From contig NZ_LT629802.1 of the NCBI RefSeq assembly GCF_900106045.1, forward strand, positions 5,146,001-5,210,000: a DNA stretch of 64,000 nt. Reading direction: 5' to 3'. Below the pieces are notes generated by a model. It was not told the DNA's origin. It saw only the letters and a list, made by a program, of their open reading frames with translations, and did not search any database. Shown piece by piece: positions 9,400 through 18,097 of this stretch. A program made the position numbers and the translations under genes. This stretch comes from Pseudomonas mucidolens (lineage in GTDB: Bacteria > Pseudomonadota > Gammaproteobacteria > Pseudomonadales > Pseudomonadaceae). Each line of letters starts with the position of its first letter. The first letter of the stretch is position 1.

Positions 9400-10893
9400 A
9401 TGACCACCCTGACCCGTGCCGACTGGGAACAACGCGCCAAGGACCTGAAGATCGAAGGTCGCGCCTACATCAATGGCGAATACACCACCGCCGTTTCCGG
9501 CGACACGTTCGAATGCATCAGCCCGGTGGACGGGCGTTTGCTGACCAACGTTGCCAGCTGTGACGCTGCCGACGCCCAGCGCGCGGTTGAAAACGCTCGC
9601 GCCACCTTTGATTCCGGTGTCTGGTCGCGCTTGGCGCCGGCCAAGCGCAAGGCCACCATGATCCGTTTTGCCGCGTTGCTCAATGCCAACGCCGAAGAGC
9701 TGGCGCTGCTGGAAACCCTGGACATGGGTAAGCCGATCGGCGATTCCCTGGGGATTGATATCCCCGGCGCTGCCCGAGCCCTGAGCTGGAGCGGTGAAGC
9801 CATCGATAAGATTTACGACGAAGTCGCCGCGACGCCCCATGATCAGTTGGGGTTGGTGACCCGTGAACCGGTGGGCGTGGTTGCTGCCATTGTGCCGTGG
9901 AACTTCCCGCTGATGATGGCCTGCTGGAAGCTGGGGCCTGCGCTGTCCACCGGCAATTCGGTGGTCCTCAAGCCGTCCGAAAAATCCCCGCTGACGGCCA
10001 TCCGCATCGCGACCCTGGCGGTCGAGGCCGGTATCCCCAAAGGCGTGCTCAACGTCCTGCCGGGCTATGGTCATACCGTGGGCAAGGCGTTGGCGCTGCA
10101 TATGGACGTCGACACCCTGGTGTTCACCGGTTCCACCAAGATCGCCAAGCAATTGATGATTTACTCCGGCGAATCGAACATGAAACGCGTCTGGCTGGAG
10201 GCGGGTGGCAAGAGCCCGAACATCGTATTTGCCGATGCGCCGAATCTGCAAGCTGCCGCTGAGTCCGCCGCGGGCGCGATTGCTTTCAACCAGGGTGAAG
10301 TCTGCACCGCGGGCTCGCGCCTGCTGGTAGAGCGTTCCATCAAGGACACCTTCCTGCCATTGGTGATCGAAGCCCTCAAGGGCTGGAAACCTGGCAATCC
10401 GCTGGACCCGGCCACCAACGTCGGTGCGTTGGTGGACACCCAGCAGATGAACATCGTGCTGTCGTACATCGAAGCCGGGCATGCCGATGGCGCCAAGTTG
10501 GTAGCCGGCGGCAAGCGTACCTTGGAAGATACCGGAGGCACTTACGTTGAACCGACGATTTTCGACGGTGTGACTAATGCGATGAAAATTGCCCAGGAAG
10601 AAATCTTCGGTCCGGTACTCTCGGTGATCACCTTCGACAACGCCGAAGAAGCCGTGGCGATCGCCAATGACACGCCATACGGTCTGGCTGCCGCGGTATG
10701 GACCTCCGACCTCTCCAAGGCCCACCTGACCGCCAAGGCCCTGCGCGCAGGCAGCGTGTGGGTCAACCAGTATGACGGCGGCGATATGACTGCACCGTTT
10801 GGTGGCTTCAAGCAATCGGGTAATGGCCGTGACAAGTCGCTGCATGCGTTCGACAAATACACCGAGCTGAAGGCGACCTGGATCAAGTTGTAA
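9400..10893 (+). CDS. kauB: KauB/PuuC-like aldehyde dehydrogenase
   Basis: This NAD(P)-dependent aldehyde dehydrogenase of 497 residues has the catalytic cysteine at residue 302 in QGEVCTAGSR and the general base glutamate at 267 in LEAGGKSPN. The N-terminus MTTLTRADWEQRAKDLKIEG matches the group that oxidises gamma-glutamyl-gamma-aminobutyraldehyde, 4-guanidinobutyraldehyde and related aldehydes in polyamine breakdown. AGGAGG precedes the ATG. Its place between the cupin gene and an MFS gene matches kauB of P. aeruginosa; the exact substrate is inferred. Confidence 0.88.
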   Translation: MTTLTRADWEQRAKDLKIEGRAYINGEYTTAVSGDTFECISPVDGRLLTNVASCDAADAQRAVENARATFDSGVWSRLAPAKRKATMIRFAALLNANAEELALLETLDMGKPIGDSLGIDIPGAARALSWSGEAIDKIYDEVAATPHDQLGLVTREPVGVVAAIVPWNFPLMMACWKLGPALSTGNSVVLKPSEKSPLTAIRIATLAVEAGIPKGVLNVLPGYGHTVGKALALHMDVDTLVFTGSTKIAKQLMIYSGESNMKRVWLEAGGKSPNIVFADAPNLQAAAESAAGAIAFNQGEVCTAGSRLLVERSIKDTFLPLVIEALKGWKPGNPLDPATNVGALVDTQQMNIVLSYIEAGHADGAKLVAGGKRTLEDTGGTYVEPTIFDGVTNAMKIAQEEIFGPVLSVITFDNAEEAVAIANDTPYGLAAAVWTSDLSKAHLTAKALRAGSVWVNQYDGGDMTAPFGGFKQSGNGRDKSLHAFDKYTELKATWIKL

Positions 10894-10928
10894 GTCCGGA
10901 CTCAGGGCTCAAGTCGTAGTCGATCCAA

Positions 10929-11018
10929 TGTGGGAGCGGGCTTGCTCGCGAAGGCGGGGTTTCAGTCAGCACATGTATTGACTGACCCACCACCTTCGCG
11001 AGCAAACCCGCTCCCACA
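10929..11018. repeat. REPIN of the TGTGGGAGCGGGCTTGCTCGC family
   Basis: Arms 10929-10954 and 10993-11018 are reverse complements with one mismatch (CTTG against TTTG on the same-sense reading). This is the commonest P. fluorescens REP head. It lies between the dehydrogenase and MFS genes and may attenuate read-through. Confidence 0.85.
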
Positions 11019-11060
11019 CTGTTTTGTGTGATCTGGAAATAATCCACAGGAGCGTGGAGC

Positions 11061-12203
11061 ATGCGTTGGGCGACTTACTTCGCCGTTCTTTCCTCAGTGC
11101 TGAGCGTCGGCCTGGCCTTGGGCGTGAGCATGCCGCTGGTGTCGCTGCGCCTCGAAAGCTGGGGTTATGGCAGCTTCGCCATCGGTGTGATGGCGGCGAT
11201 GCCGGCCTTCGGCGTCTTGCTCGGGGCCAAGGTGTCCAGCCGCCTGGCTGCGCACCTCGGCACGGCGAATCTGATGCGCCTGTGTCTGTGGGCGGGGGCG
11301 ATTTCCATCGGTTTGCTTGCGGTGCTGCCCAGCTATCCCGTGTGGCTGGCACTGCGGCTGATGATCGGGGTGATCCTGACCATTGTGTTCGTTCTGGGTG
11401 AGAGCTGGATCAACCAACTGGTGGTAGAGCAATGGCGTGGCCGCCTGGTGGCGCTGTATGGCTGCAGTTATGCCTTGAGCCAGCTGTCCGGCCCGTTGCT
11501 GCTGGGCGTCCTCGGCACCGGCAATGACCTTGGCTTCTGGGTCGGCGCGGGGTTGCTGATCGTCTCGCCGGTGCTGTTGCTCGGGCGTTCCGGTGCGCCG
11601 ACTGCCGAGGCTTTCAGCGTGACGTTTGGCGACCTGTTGCGGTTCTGCCGGGGCTTGCCGGCGATTGCCTGGGCGGTGGCGTTGTTCGCGGCTTTCGAGG
11701 CGATGATTCTCACGTTGTTGCCGGTGTATTGCCTGCGGCAGGGTTTCACCGCCGAAATTGCCTTGGCAATGGTCAGTACCGTGGTAGTGGGTGATGCGTT
11801 GCTGCAATTACCGATAGGCGCGCTGGCGGATTACCTGCCCCGGCGCTCCTTGTTTCTCACCTGCGCGGTGTTGCTGCTGGCTTCCAGCCTGGCGATTCCA
11901 TTGTTGTTGGATACGCTGCTGATCTGGCCAGTATGGGTGTTGTTCGGCGCCAGTGCCGGGGGGTTGTTCACCTTGTCGCTGATTCTGATCGGCGAGCGTT
12001 ACCGCGACGACGCGCTGGTGCGGGCCAACGCCCATATCGCCCAGCTGTGGGGGATTGGCTGTCTGGTCGGGCCGCTGGTGGCGGGTGCCGGCAGTCAGTG
12101 GATCAGTGGGCACGCGTTGCCGTTACTGATGGCGGCGGGCGCTTTGGGCCTGGTGATTCTGTTGTTGCGCCAGGGCGCATTCGGCGCCGTGCAGCCGGCT
12201 TAA
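11061..12203 (+). CDS. MFS transporter
   Basis: This 380-residue, very hydrophobic protein appears to have about 12 membrane helices and belongs to the major facilitator superfamily. The cytoplasmic loop signature between helices 2 and 3 is visible as GAKVSSRLAAHLG. It lies directly downstream of the kauB-like gene, separated by a REPIN, and could move an amine or its breakdown product, but the substrate is not evident. Its stop codon overlaps the stop of the convergent phospholipase D gene (TTAA at 12200-12203). Confidence 0.85.
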   Translation: MRWATYFAVLSSVLSVGLALGVSMPLVSLRLESWGYGSFAIGVMAAMPAFGVLLGAKVSSRLAAHLGTANLMRLCLWAGAISIGLLAVLPSYPVWLALRLMIGVILTIVFVLGESWINQLVVEQWRGRLVALYGCSYALSQLSGPLLLGVLGTGNDLGFWVGAGLLIVSPVLLLGRSGAPTAEAFSVTFGDLLRFCRGLPAIAWAVALFAAFEAMILTLLPVYCLRQGFTAEIALAMVSTVVVGDALLQLPIGALADYLPRRSLFLTCAVLLLASSLAIPLLLDTLLIWPVWVLFGASAGGLFTLSLILIGERYRDDALVRANAHIAQLWGIGCLVGPLVAGAGSQWISGHALPLLMAAGALGLVILLLRQGAFGAVQPA

Positions 12204-13765
12204 AGCATGCGCTCCAGCCCGACCGTGGTGGCAAACCAGGCATTGAAGCGGCGCCACCACGTGCCAGGCTCACGGGTCAGGGTGTGTAATTGGCCGTCAT
12301 CCTCGGTGACCCATACCACGTGGCCCTCCTGCAATTTCGCTGCATAGCTCAAGGCTGGCGCCATGCCTTGCAGGGCCAGGTTGCGCACATGTTCGGCAAG
12401 TTCCGGGCTGTCCACCAGCACCCCGACTTCGGTGTTCCACAGTACCGAGCGCGGATCGAAGTTGAAGGAGCCGATAAACGATTTCTTTCGATCAAAGATC
12501 ATTGCCTTGCTATGCAGGCTGGAGTCCGAACCCTGGAGTGAGCGACTGCCCAGCAGGTGCGGGCCACTGCCGCCGCCATCGCCTGGTTGGCGGCGCAGTT
12601 CGTAGAGTTTCACTCCGTGCTCAAGCAGCGCCTTGCGATACGGTGCGTAGCCGCCATGCACGGCCGGCACGTCGGTGGCTTCCAGGGCATTGGTCAGCAG
12701 GCTGACCGCCACGCCGGCGTCGGCCCGACCGGTCAGGTACAGCAAGCCGGGTTCGCCGGGAACGAAGTACGCTGAAATCATCATCAGCTCCTGGCTGACA
12801 CCTTCCAGTTCGGGTCCCAACTGGGTGGTCAGCAACAGTTGCGGGTCGGGATCAGCCTTGGCCAGGACTTTGCTCGGCGCATCCCACAGCGCCTGGTTCC
12901 AGGCCCAGATCAGCTCGCGGCGCCAGAGATCCATGCGCGGCTGGGTCTGGTAGGTCCTCAGGCGGTTATACAGCACGTGGTTTTGCTGGCGGGACTGGGC
13001 AAGGGAGTCTTCCAGTTGCGCACGGACCACCGCCAAATCCTGCGAGGACTTGCTGGAGATGAATTGGCCGATGGGTTTGCTGAGCGCACTGTTCCAGTAT
13101 TGATCGAAGCTGTGCCCCAGTTGCTCGGCCACCGGGCCGACGCTGAGCATGTCGATATCGGTGAAATTCAGGTTGGGCTCGGCATCAAAATACGCATCGC
13201 CCAGATTGCGCCCGCCGACAATCGCCACGCTGTTGTCGGCCAGCCACAATTTGTTGTGCATGCGCCGGTGTTGGCGCGACAGGTTGAACAGCCGGCCGAT
13301 GGCGCGGGTCACGCCCGTGCTGCGGCCCAGATGCAGTGGATTGAACAAGCGAATCTGGATCTGCGGATGTGCGGCCAGGGTCGCGATGACCTGGTCGAGT
13401 CCGTCGCTGGTGGTGTCGTCCAGCAGGATGCGCACACGTACGCCCCGGTCGGCGGCCTTGAGCAACTCGTCCACCAGCATACGGGTGCTGATGCCGTCGT
13501 GGGCAATGTAGTACTGCAGGTCGAGGCTGGTCTGGGCGTTGCGAATCAGTTCGGCCCGGGCCATGAACGCTTCACTGCTATCGGACAGCAGGCGAAACCC
13601 TGAGCGACCTTGGTAAGGCGCGGCCTGGGCCTGGATCGAGCGGCCGAAGGAAGAAGCTGTCGCGGACAAAGCCTGGCTGGGCTCGCGTGGCGTGCTTAGG
13701 CTGGCGCAACCGCCCAGGCTCAGTAATCCCGACAGGAAAAACGCTAAAAGCCGCTGGCTCATCAA
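12200..13765 (-). CDS. Phospholipase D-family lipoprotein, ClsC-like
   Basis: This 521-residue protein has a lipoprotein signal with lipobox LGGC (Cys 20) and two HKD motifs: HNKLWLAD (His 170, Lys 172) and HSKAMIFD (His 418, Lys 420). The arrangement is that of cardiolipin synthase C (YmdC) and related envelope phospholipase D proteins, which transfer phosphatidyl groups between lipids. Start ATG 13765; the next codon is also ATG. No ymdB-like partner is adjacent, so activity as a cardiolipin synthase is inferred. Confidence 0.85.
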   Translation of the reverse strand: MMSQRLLAFFLSGLLSLGGCASLSTPREPSQALSATASSFGRSIQAQAAPYQGRSGFRLLSDSSEAFMARAELIRNAQTSLDLQYYIAHDGISTRMLVDELLKAADRGVRVRILLDDTTSDGLDQVIATLAAHPQIQIRLFNPLHLGRSTGVTRAIGRLFNLSRQHRRMHNKLWLADNSVAIVGGRNLGDAYFDAEPNLNFTDIDMLSVGPVAEQLGHSFDQYWNSALSKPIGQFISSKSSQDLAVVRAQLEDSLAQSRQQNHVLYNRLRTYQTQPRMDLWRRELIWAWNQALWDAPSKVLAKADPDPQLLLTTQLGPELEGVSQELMMISAYFVPGEPGLLYLTGRADAGVAVSLLTNALEATDVPAVHGGYAPYRKALLEHGVKLYELRRQPGDGGGSGPHLLGSRSLQGSDSSLHSKAMIFDRKKSFIGSFNFDPRSVLWNTEVGVLVDSPELAEHVRNLALQGMAPALSYAAKLQEGHVVWVTEDDGQLHTLTREPGTWWRRFNAWFATTVGLERML

Positions 13766-13824
13766 GTCTGTGGGTTCCGAATCAAGGCAGTTGTCGATAT
13801 ATGACGGCTATTTTGCGCGAAAGG

Positions 13825-15255
13825 TCAGTCCGCACCCTGTTCCTCGGCCAGCATGCGGGTCGCGACCGCGCCGACCTTGCGCACCGCCTCTTCAATCTGC
13901 GGCGTCAGCTTGGCAGCGTAGTTCATTCGCAGGCAATTACGGTATTTCCCGGAGGCGGAAAAAATACTGCCGACGGCAATCTGCACACCTTGCTCGAGCA
14001 GCGCGCGATTGAGCTTCAGGGTGTCAAAGCCCTCTGGCAGTTCGACCCACAGCAGGAAGCTGCCTTGAGGGCGACTGGCGCGGGTGCCGGCCGGGAAATA
14101 GCGGCTGACCCAGTCGAGCATCACGTCGCGATTACGCTGGTATTGGGTGCGCATCCGCCGTAAATGGGGTTCGAAATGTCCATTTTGCAGGAATTCGGCA
14201 ATCGCGATCTGGGGTTGGGTGGCGGTCGAACCCGTGCTGATGTATTTCATGTGCAGCACCCGCTCCAGATAGCGGCCGGGGGCTACCCAACCGATCCGCA
14301 GGCCTGGGGCGAGGGTTTTCGAGAACGAACTGCAGAGCAGGACGCGACCGTCCTCGTCGAAGGATTTAATGGTGCGCGGACGAGGGTAGCTGTAGGCCAG
14401 TTCGCCATACACATCGTCTTCGATGACCGCCACGTCAAAGCGTTGGGCCAATGTCAGTAACGCGCGTTTACGGGCTTCCGGCATGATGTAGCCCAAGGGA
14501 TTGTTGCAGTTGGGCGTGAGTTGAATGACCTTGATCGGCCATTGTTCCAGGGCCAGTTCCAGGGCTTCGAGACTGATGCCGGTCAGTGGATCGGTGGGAA
14601 TCTCCAGGGCTTTCATGCCCAGGCCCTTGAGCGTCTGCATGGCGCCATGGAAGCTGGGTGAATCCACTGCGACAATATCGCCCGGTTCGCAAATTGCATG
14701 GATGCTGGCCGACAAGGCTTCGTGGCAGCCGGTGGTAATCACGATGTCCTGGGCGTCGAGCTGGCAGCCGGAATCCAAAGACAGTCGGGCAATTTGTTCG
14801 CGTAGTTCCATACAGCCGTAGATATTGTCGTAGTACAGGCCCGGCAGGTCCTGGCGTCGACTGACCCGCGCCAGGCTGCGGAGCAGGGGCTTGAGGGTCG
14901 GTGACAGTACATCGGGCATGCCTCGTCCCAGCTGTATGACATCTTTGCGCGGTACCGCGCGTATCAGCTCCAGCACCTGATCCCATTGGGAAATATCCAC
15001 CGGCCGCTGCGCCGGACGCCCCACTGCGGGCAGGGCGGGCAGCTCGCGGCCTGCCGGGACGAAGTAGCCGGACTTGGGTCTTGGTGTCGCCAGGCCGTGG
15101 TCTTCCAGCACGCGATAGGCCTGCTGCACGGTACTCAGGCTGACCCCGTGCTCGATACTCAACGCCCGTACCGAGGGCAGCCGGTCGCCAGGGCGATAGA
15201 AGCCCTGTTCGATACGTGTGCCCAACAGTTCGGCGAGGTTGACGTAGAGAGTCAT
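13825..15255 (-). CDS. MocR/PdxR-type GntR transcriptional regulator
   Basis: This 476-residue protein has a GntR winged helix (residues about 1-72: GDRLPSVRALSIEHGVSLSTVQQAYRVLE) joined to a fold-type I aminotransferase domain from about 95 on. The probable PLP lysine is in SSFSKTLAPGLRIGW. MocR regulators use the PLP domain to sense amines, amino acids or pyridoxal. The likely targets are its own gene, the divergent DUF1127 gene or neighbouring amine genes; none is proven. Confidence 0.88.
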   Translation of the reverse strand: MTLYVNLAELLGTRIEQGFYRPGDRLPSVRALSIEHGVSLSTVQQAYRVLEDHGLATPRPKSGYFVPAGRELPALPAVGRPAQRPVDISQWDQVLELIRAVPRKDVIQLGRGMPDVLSPTLKPLLRSLARVSRRQDLPGLYYDNIYGCMELREQIARLSLDSGCQLDAQDIVITTGCHEALSASIHAICEPGDIVAVDSPSFHGAMQTLKGLGMKALEIPTDPLTGISLEALELALEQWPIKVIQLTPNCNNPLGYIMPEARKRALLTLAQRFDVAVIEDDVYGELAYSYPRPRTIKSFDEDGRVLLCSSFSKTLAPGLRIGWVAPGRYLERVLHMKYISTGSTATQPQIAIAEFLQNGHFEPHLRRMRTQYQRNRDVMLDWVSRYFPAGTRASRPQGSFLLWVELPEGFDTLKLNRALLEQGVQIAVGSIFSASGKYRNCLRMNYAAKLTPQIEEAVRKVGAVATRMLAEEQGAD

Positions 15256-15418
15256 GGTGGTCGCTCCTGAGTGACCAGTACAGATAGAGCGAAAATACAG
15301 GATTCAGGGCAGGATAGGCAGTGTCTGTATGGATTTAATAACGGAAGGTTGAATCTGTAATGGTTTTGCGCAGCGGTTCATTCTGGTGACTCATCGCAAC
15401 AGGCAAATGAGGGGCAGG

Positions 15419-15655
15419 ATGATGAGCGGTTTGAACGATGTGCGGCTGGTGTTGCAGAGTCAGGAGCTGGAAGCCGGGCAGCAACGGACGACGGCGGGTC
15501 TGGCGCCCAGGGTGACCAGCGGCTGGTCACTGTTCTGGCGGCGGCGGCAAACCCGCAAGGCGTTGCTTGAACTGACCCAGGAGCAATTGCGCGATATTGG
15601 CCTGGATACCGAACAGGCGCGCCAGGAAGGTTTGAAACCGTTCTGGCGCGGCTGA
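15419..15655 (+). CDS. DUF1127 family small protein
   Basis: This 78-residue basic protein ends in the DUF1127 (YjiS-like) domain, with WRRRQTRKALLELTQEQLRDIGL as its hallmark (only the class is inferred). Small DUF1127 proteins in other bacteria affect RNA turnover and metabolism, but this subfamily is uncharacterised. The start is ATG 15419 or 15422, behind GAGGGG; a GTG 33 bases upstream is less likely. It is divergent from the MocR regulator gene and nearly touches the end of the convergent oxidoreductase gene. Confidence 0.75.
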   Translation: MMSGLNDVRLVLQSQELEAGQQRTTAGLAPRVTSGWSLFWRRRQTRKALLELTQEQLRDIGLDTEQARQEGLKPFWRG

Positions 15656-15656
15656 T

Positions 15657-16949
15657 TCAGAGCAGTTCTTTCAAGCGGTGCCAGAGCATGCCCAGTGCCA
15701 AGAGCGGCGAACGCAAGTGTTTGCCGCCGGGGAAGGTGATGTGCGGCACCTGGGCAAACAAATCGAAGCGTCCGCTTTGCTGGCCGCCGATGGCTTCCGC
15801 CAGCAGCTTGCCCGCCAGGTGAGTGGCGTTGAGGCCATGACCGGCGTAGGCCTGAGCGAAGTACACATTGGGCTGGTCCGCCAAACGACCAATCTGCGGC
15901 AGGCGGTTGGCGCCGATGCCGATCATGCCCCCCCACTGATAGTCGATTCTGGCGTCGGCCAGTTGCGGGAAGACTTGGAGCATCTTCGGTCGCATATAGG
16001 CGCCAATGTCCTTCGGGTCTCGCCCCGAATAATGGCAGGCGCCGCCGAACAGCAAGCGTCGGTCTGCCGAAAGCCGGAAGTAATCCACGGTCACCCGCTG
16101 GTCACACACCGCCATGTTCTGCGGCAGCAGGTCGGCGGCTTGCGCTTCGCTCAACGGCTCGGTGGCGATGATGTAGCTGCCGGCGGCCAGGACCTTGCCA
16201 CTGAGGTGCGGGTTGAGGCCATTCAAGTAGGCATTGCACGCCAGCACCAGGGTGTTGGCGCGCACGCAGCCGTGGGCGGTGTGAATCTTGATTTCAGGGC
16301 CGTAGTCGATACGCAGTGCTTCTGACTGTTCAAACAGCTTCACCCCCAATTGCTGCGCCACGGCGGCCTCACCGAGGGCCAGGTTGAGCGGGTGCAAGTG
16401 GCCGGAGCCCATGTCGATCATGCCGCCGACGTAGCGGTCGGAGCCAATCACGCTGCGCATTTGCCCAGCTTGCAGCAGGCGCAGTTCATGGCGATAGCCC
16501 AAGCTGCGCAGTTCTTCGGCGTCGGCGGCCAGGCCTTCGAGGTCGCGGGGTTTGTTGGCCAGGTCGCAGTAGCCCCACCTCAGGTCGCAGTCGATCTGAA
16601 AGTCCTCGACCCGCTGGCGTACGATTTCCACGGCTTCCAGGCCCATCAGCTTCATCTCCCGCACGCCGTCGGCGCCGATCAGCTTGGCGAACTGGTCCAG
16701 GCCATGGCCGACGCCACGGATCAACTGCCCACCGTTGCGTCCGCTGGCCCCCCAACCGATCTTGCGGGCTTCCAGCAGCGCTACGCTAAAGCCTCGCTCG
16801 GCCAACTCCAGTGCGGTGTTGAGCCCAGAAAACCCGCCGCCGATCACGCACACATCGACCACCACCTCGCCCGTCAACGCCGGGTAATCGGGTTGAGGCA
16901 GGCTGCTGGCGGCGTAGTACGAAGCGGTGTGCCGGGCGCTGGCAGTCAT
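15657..16949 (-). CDS. FAD-dependent amine oxidoreductase, PauB/PuuB-like
   Basis: This DAO-family flavoenzyme of about 430 residues has an N-terminal dinucleotide fold CVIGGGFSGLNTALELAERG near residues 34-53, and the GRNGGQ and C-terminal AYAGHGLNATHLAGK motifs of gamma-glutamylputrescine oxidases. In that pathway it oxidises gamma-glutamyl-polyamines to aldehydes, which a KauB/PuuC enzyme then oxidises. ATG 16949 is used; ATG 16958 (MLPMTASAR) is an alternative. Neither has a good ribosome-binding site. The relationship to kauB at 9400 and pauR at 20993 supports a role in polyamine use. Confidence 0.85.
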   Translation of the reverse strand: MTASARHTASYYAASSLPQPDYPALTGEVVVDVCVIGGGFSGLNTALELAERGFSVALLEARKIGWGASGRNGGQLIRGVGHGLDQFAKLIGADGVREMKLMGLEAVEIVRQRVEDFQIDCDLRWGYCDLANKPRDLEGLAADAEELRSLGYRHELRLLQAGQMRSVIGSDRYVGGMIDMGSGHLHPLNLALGEAAVAQQLGVKLFEQSEALRIDYGPEIKIHTAHGCVRANTLVLACNAYLNGLNPHLSGKVLAAGSYIIATEPLSEAQAADLLPQNMAVCDQRVTVDYFRLSADRRLLFGGACHYSGRDPKDIGAYMRPKMLQVFPQLADARIDYQWGGMIGIGANRLPQIGRLADQPNVYFAQAYAGHGLNATHLAGKLLAEAIGGQQSGRFDLFAQVPHITFPGGKHLRSPLLALGMLWHRLKELL

Positions 16950-16961
16950 GGGAAGCATCCG

Positions 16962-16978
16962 TGTCTGGAAAATTTGAC
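16962..16978. promoter_or_regulatory. Weak candidate PauR operator upstream of oxidoreductase
   Basis: TGTC-N8-TTGAC lies 13 bases upstream of the oxidoreductase start. On the reverse strand it reads GTCAAATTTTCCAGACA, close to operator 2 (GTCAAATATATTGAAACA) at its left end. The match is imperfect and AT-rich sites are easily found by chance. Confidence 0.25.
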
Positions 16979-17064
16979 GCAGGATACAGCGGTCGGACGA
17001 TGCTGTCTCATCGTGGGTTTTTAAGGCAGAATTCACGCTTATTCGCCGTTCGGTATGTGGTTCG

Positions 17065-17418
17065 ATGAGTTGCAACAGGCAAAAGATCAGCACGCTGCGT
17101 CGGCAGATTCCTTCATTCGAGTGTGTGCCGGGTTGCCATGACTGCTGTGGGCCGGTAACCACGTCCCCAGAGGAAATGTCGCGCCTGCCGCGCAAGACGG
17201 CGGCAGAGCAGGAAGCGGCCATGGACCAACTGAACTGCGTACACCTGGGGCCCGACGGCTGCACGGTGTATGACGAGCGACCGTTGATTTGCCGGCTGTT
17301 CGGCACCACACCCAGCTTGCCTTGCCCCAATGGCCGGCGTCCGGTGGAGCTGATCCATCCGCGGGTGGAAAAGCAGATCCATGACTACATGGCGAGCACC
17401 CGGCAGGTGTTGGTCTAG
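17065..17418 (+). CDS. YkgJ family cysteine cluster protein
   Basis: This 117-residue protein has eight or more cysteines arranged as CVPGCHDCC near residues 20-28 and further ones in LNCVHLGPDGCTVYDERPLICRLFG. This is the YkgJ (UPF0153) zinc- or iron-binding cluster. Its biochemical role is not established. It is divergent from the oxidoreductase gene and convergent with lrp, from which 34 bases separate it. Confidence 0.85.
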   Translation: MSCNRQKISTLRRQIPSFECVPGCHDCCGPVTTSPEEMSRLPRKTAAEQEAAMDQLNCVHLGPDGCTVYDERPLICRLFGTTPSLPCPNGRRPVELIHPRVEKQIHDYMASTRQVLV

Positions 17419-17452
17419 GCGGGATCTCGGCACTGTGCGGCGGGCCGCTGGC

Positions 17453-17941
17453 TCAATCCGGGATTGGCAGATTCAGACTTTCCTTCACCTCTTCCATCAC
17501 GATATAGCTCTTGGACTCCCGCACATGGGGCAGCTTGAGCAAAATGTCGCCCAGCAATTTGCGGTACGAGGCCATCTCGGAAATCCGGGCCTTCACCAGA
17601 TAATCGAAGTCCCCTGAGACCAGGTGGCATTCCAGCACATGGGGCAGTTTCAGTACGGCCCGTCGGAACTCTTCAAAGGTATCGCCGGATTTGTAGTCGA
17701 GGCTGATCTCGACGAACACCAGCAGACTACCCTTCAAGTGTTGCGGATTGAGTCGGGCGTTGTAGCCCATGATGATCCCCTCGCGCTCCAGGCGCCGGAC
17801 GCGTTCGGTGCAGGGCGTGGTCGACAAGCCGACTTTCTCTCCCAGCTCGGTAAACGAAATCCGGCCGTCTGCCTGCAAGATGCGCAGGATATTGCGATCA
17901 ATCTTGTCCAGCTCGCGCTTGGTCTGGGTGTTGGTTCGCAT
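17453..17941 (-). CDS. lrp: Lrp/AsnC family regulator (DadR)
   Basis: This 162-residue protein has a winged HTH (RNILRILQADGRISFTELGEKVGLSTTPCTERV begins near residue 16; shortened here to family features) and a RAM ligand domain with HVLECHLVSGDFDYLVK. Proteins encoded divergently from dadA in pseudomonads sense alanine and activate dadAX. Start ATG 17941 faces dadA across 156 bases. A much longer open frame on this strand (to 19543) is only the antisense of dadA. Confidence 0.93.
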   Translation of the reverse strand: MRTNTQTKRELDKIDRNILRILQADGRISFTELGEKVGLSTTPCTERVRRLEREGIIMGYNARLNPQHLKGSLLVFVEISLDYKSGDTFEEFRRAVLKLPHVLECHLVSGDFDYLVKARISEMASYRKLLGDILLKLPHVRESKSYIVMEEVKESLNLPIPD

Positions 17942-17995
17942 AGGGGATGCTCCTCCGTGGAACAGGTATTTGCCGAGAATTGTCGCCAAATATAG

Positions 17996-18015
17996 GCATT
18001 TATATAGTGAAATGC
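17996..18015. promoter_or_regulatory. Inverted repeat in lrp-dadA control region
   Basis: GCATTT-N8-AAATGC in an AT-rich stretch midway between the divergent starts is a plausible Lrp/DadR binding site. A TATACT hexamer at 18032-18037 is a fair -10 element for dadA, though the -35 region is poor, as would suit an activated promoter. Confidence 0.4.
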
Positions 18016-18097
18016 ACTGGCGATTGCTTTTTATACTGCGGGCATCTTTGTGCTGAACAACAAACGTCAGCGGACAGGCCGTGATGAGGGTATAAAA

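Noticed and set aside
9259..10845. 528-codon open frame opposite the kauB-like gene
   Set aside because: It mirrors a GC-rich, codon-biased gene with clear aldehyde dehydrogenase motifs; the reverse frame has no family features or ribosome-binding site.
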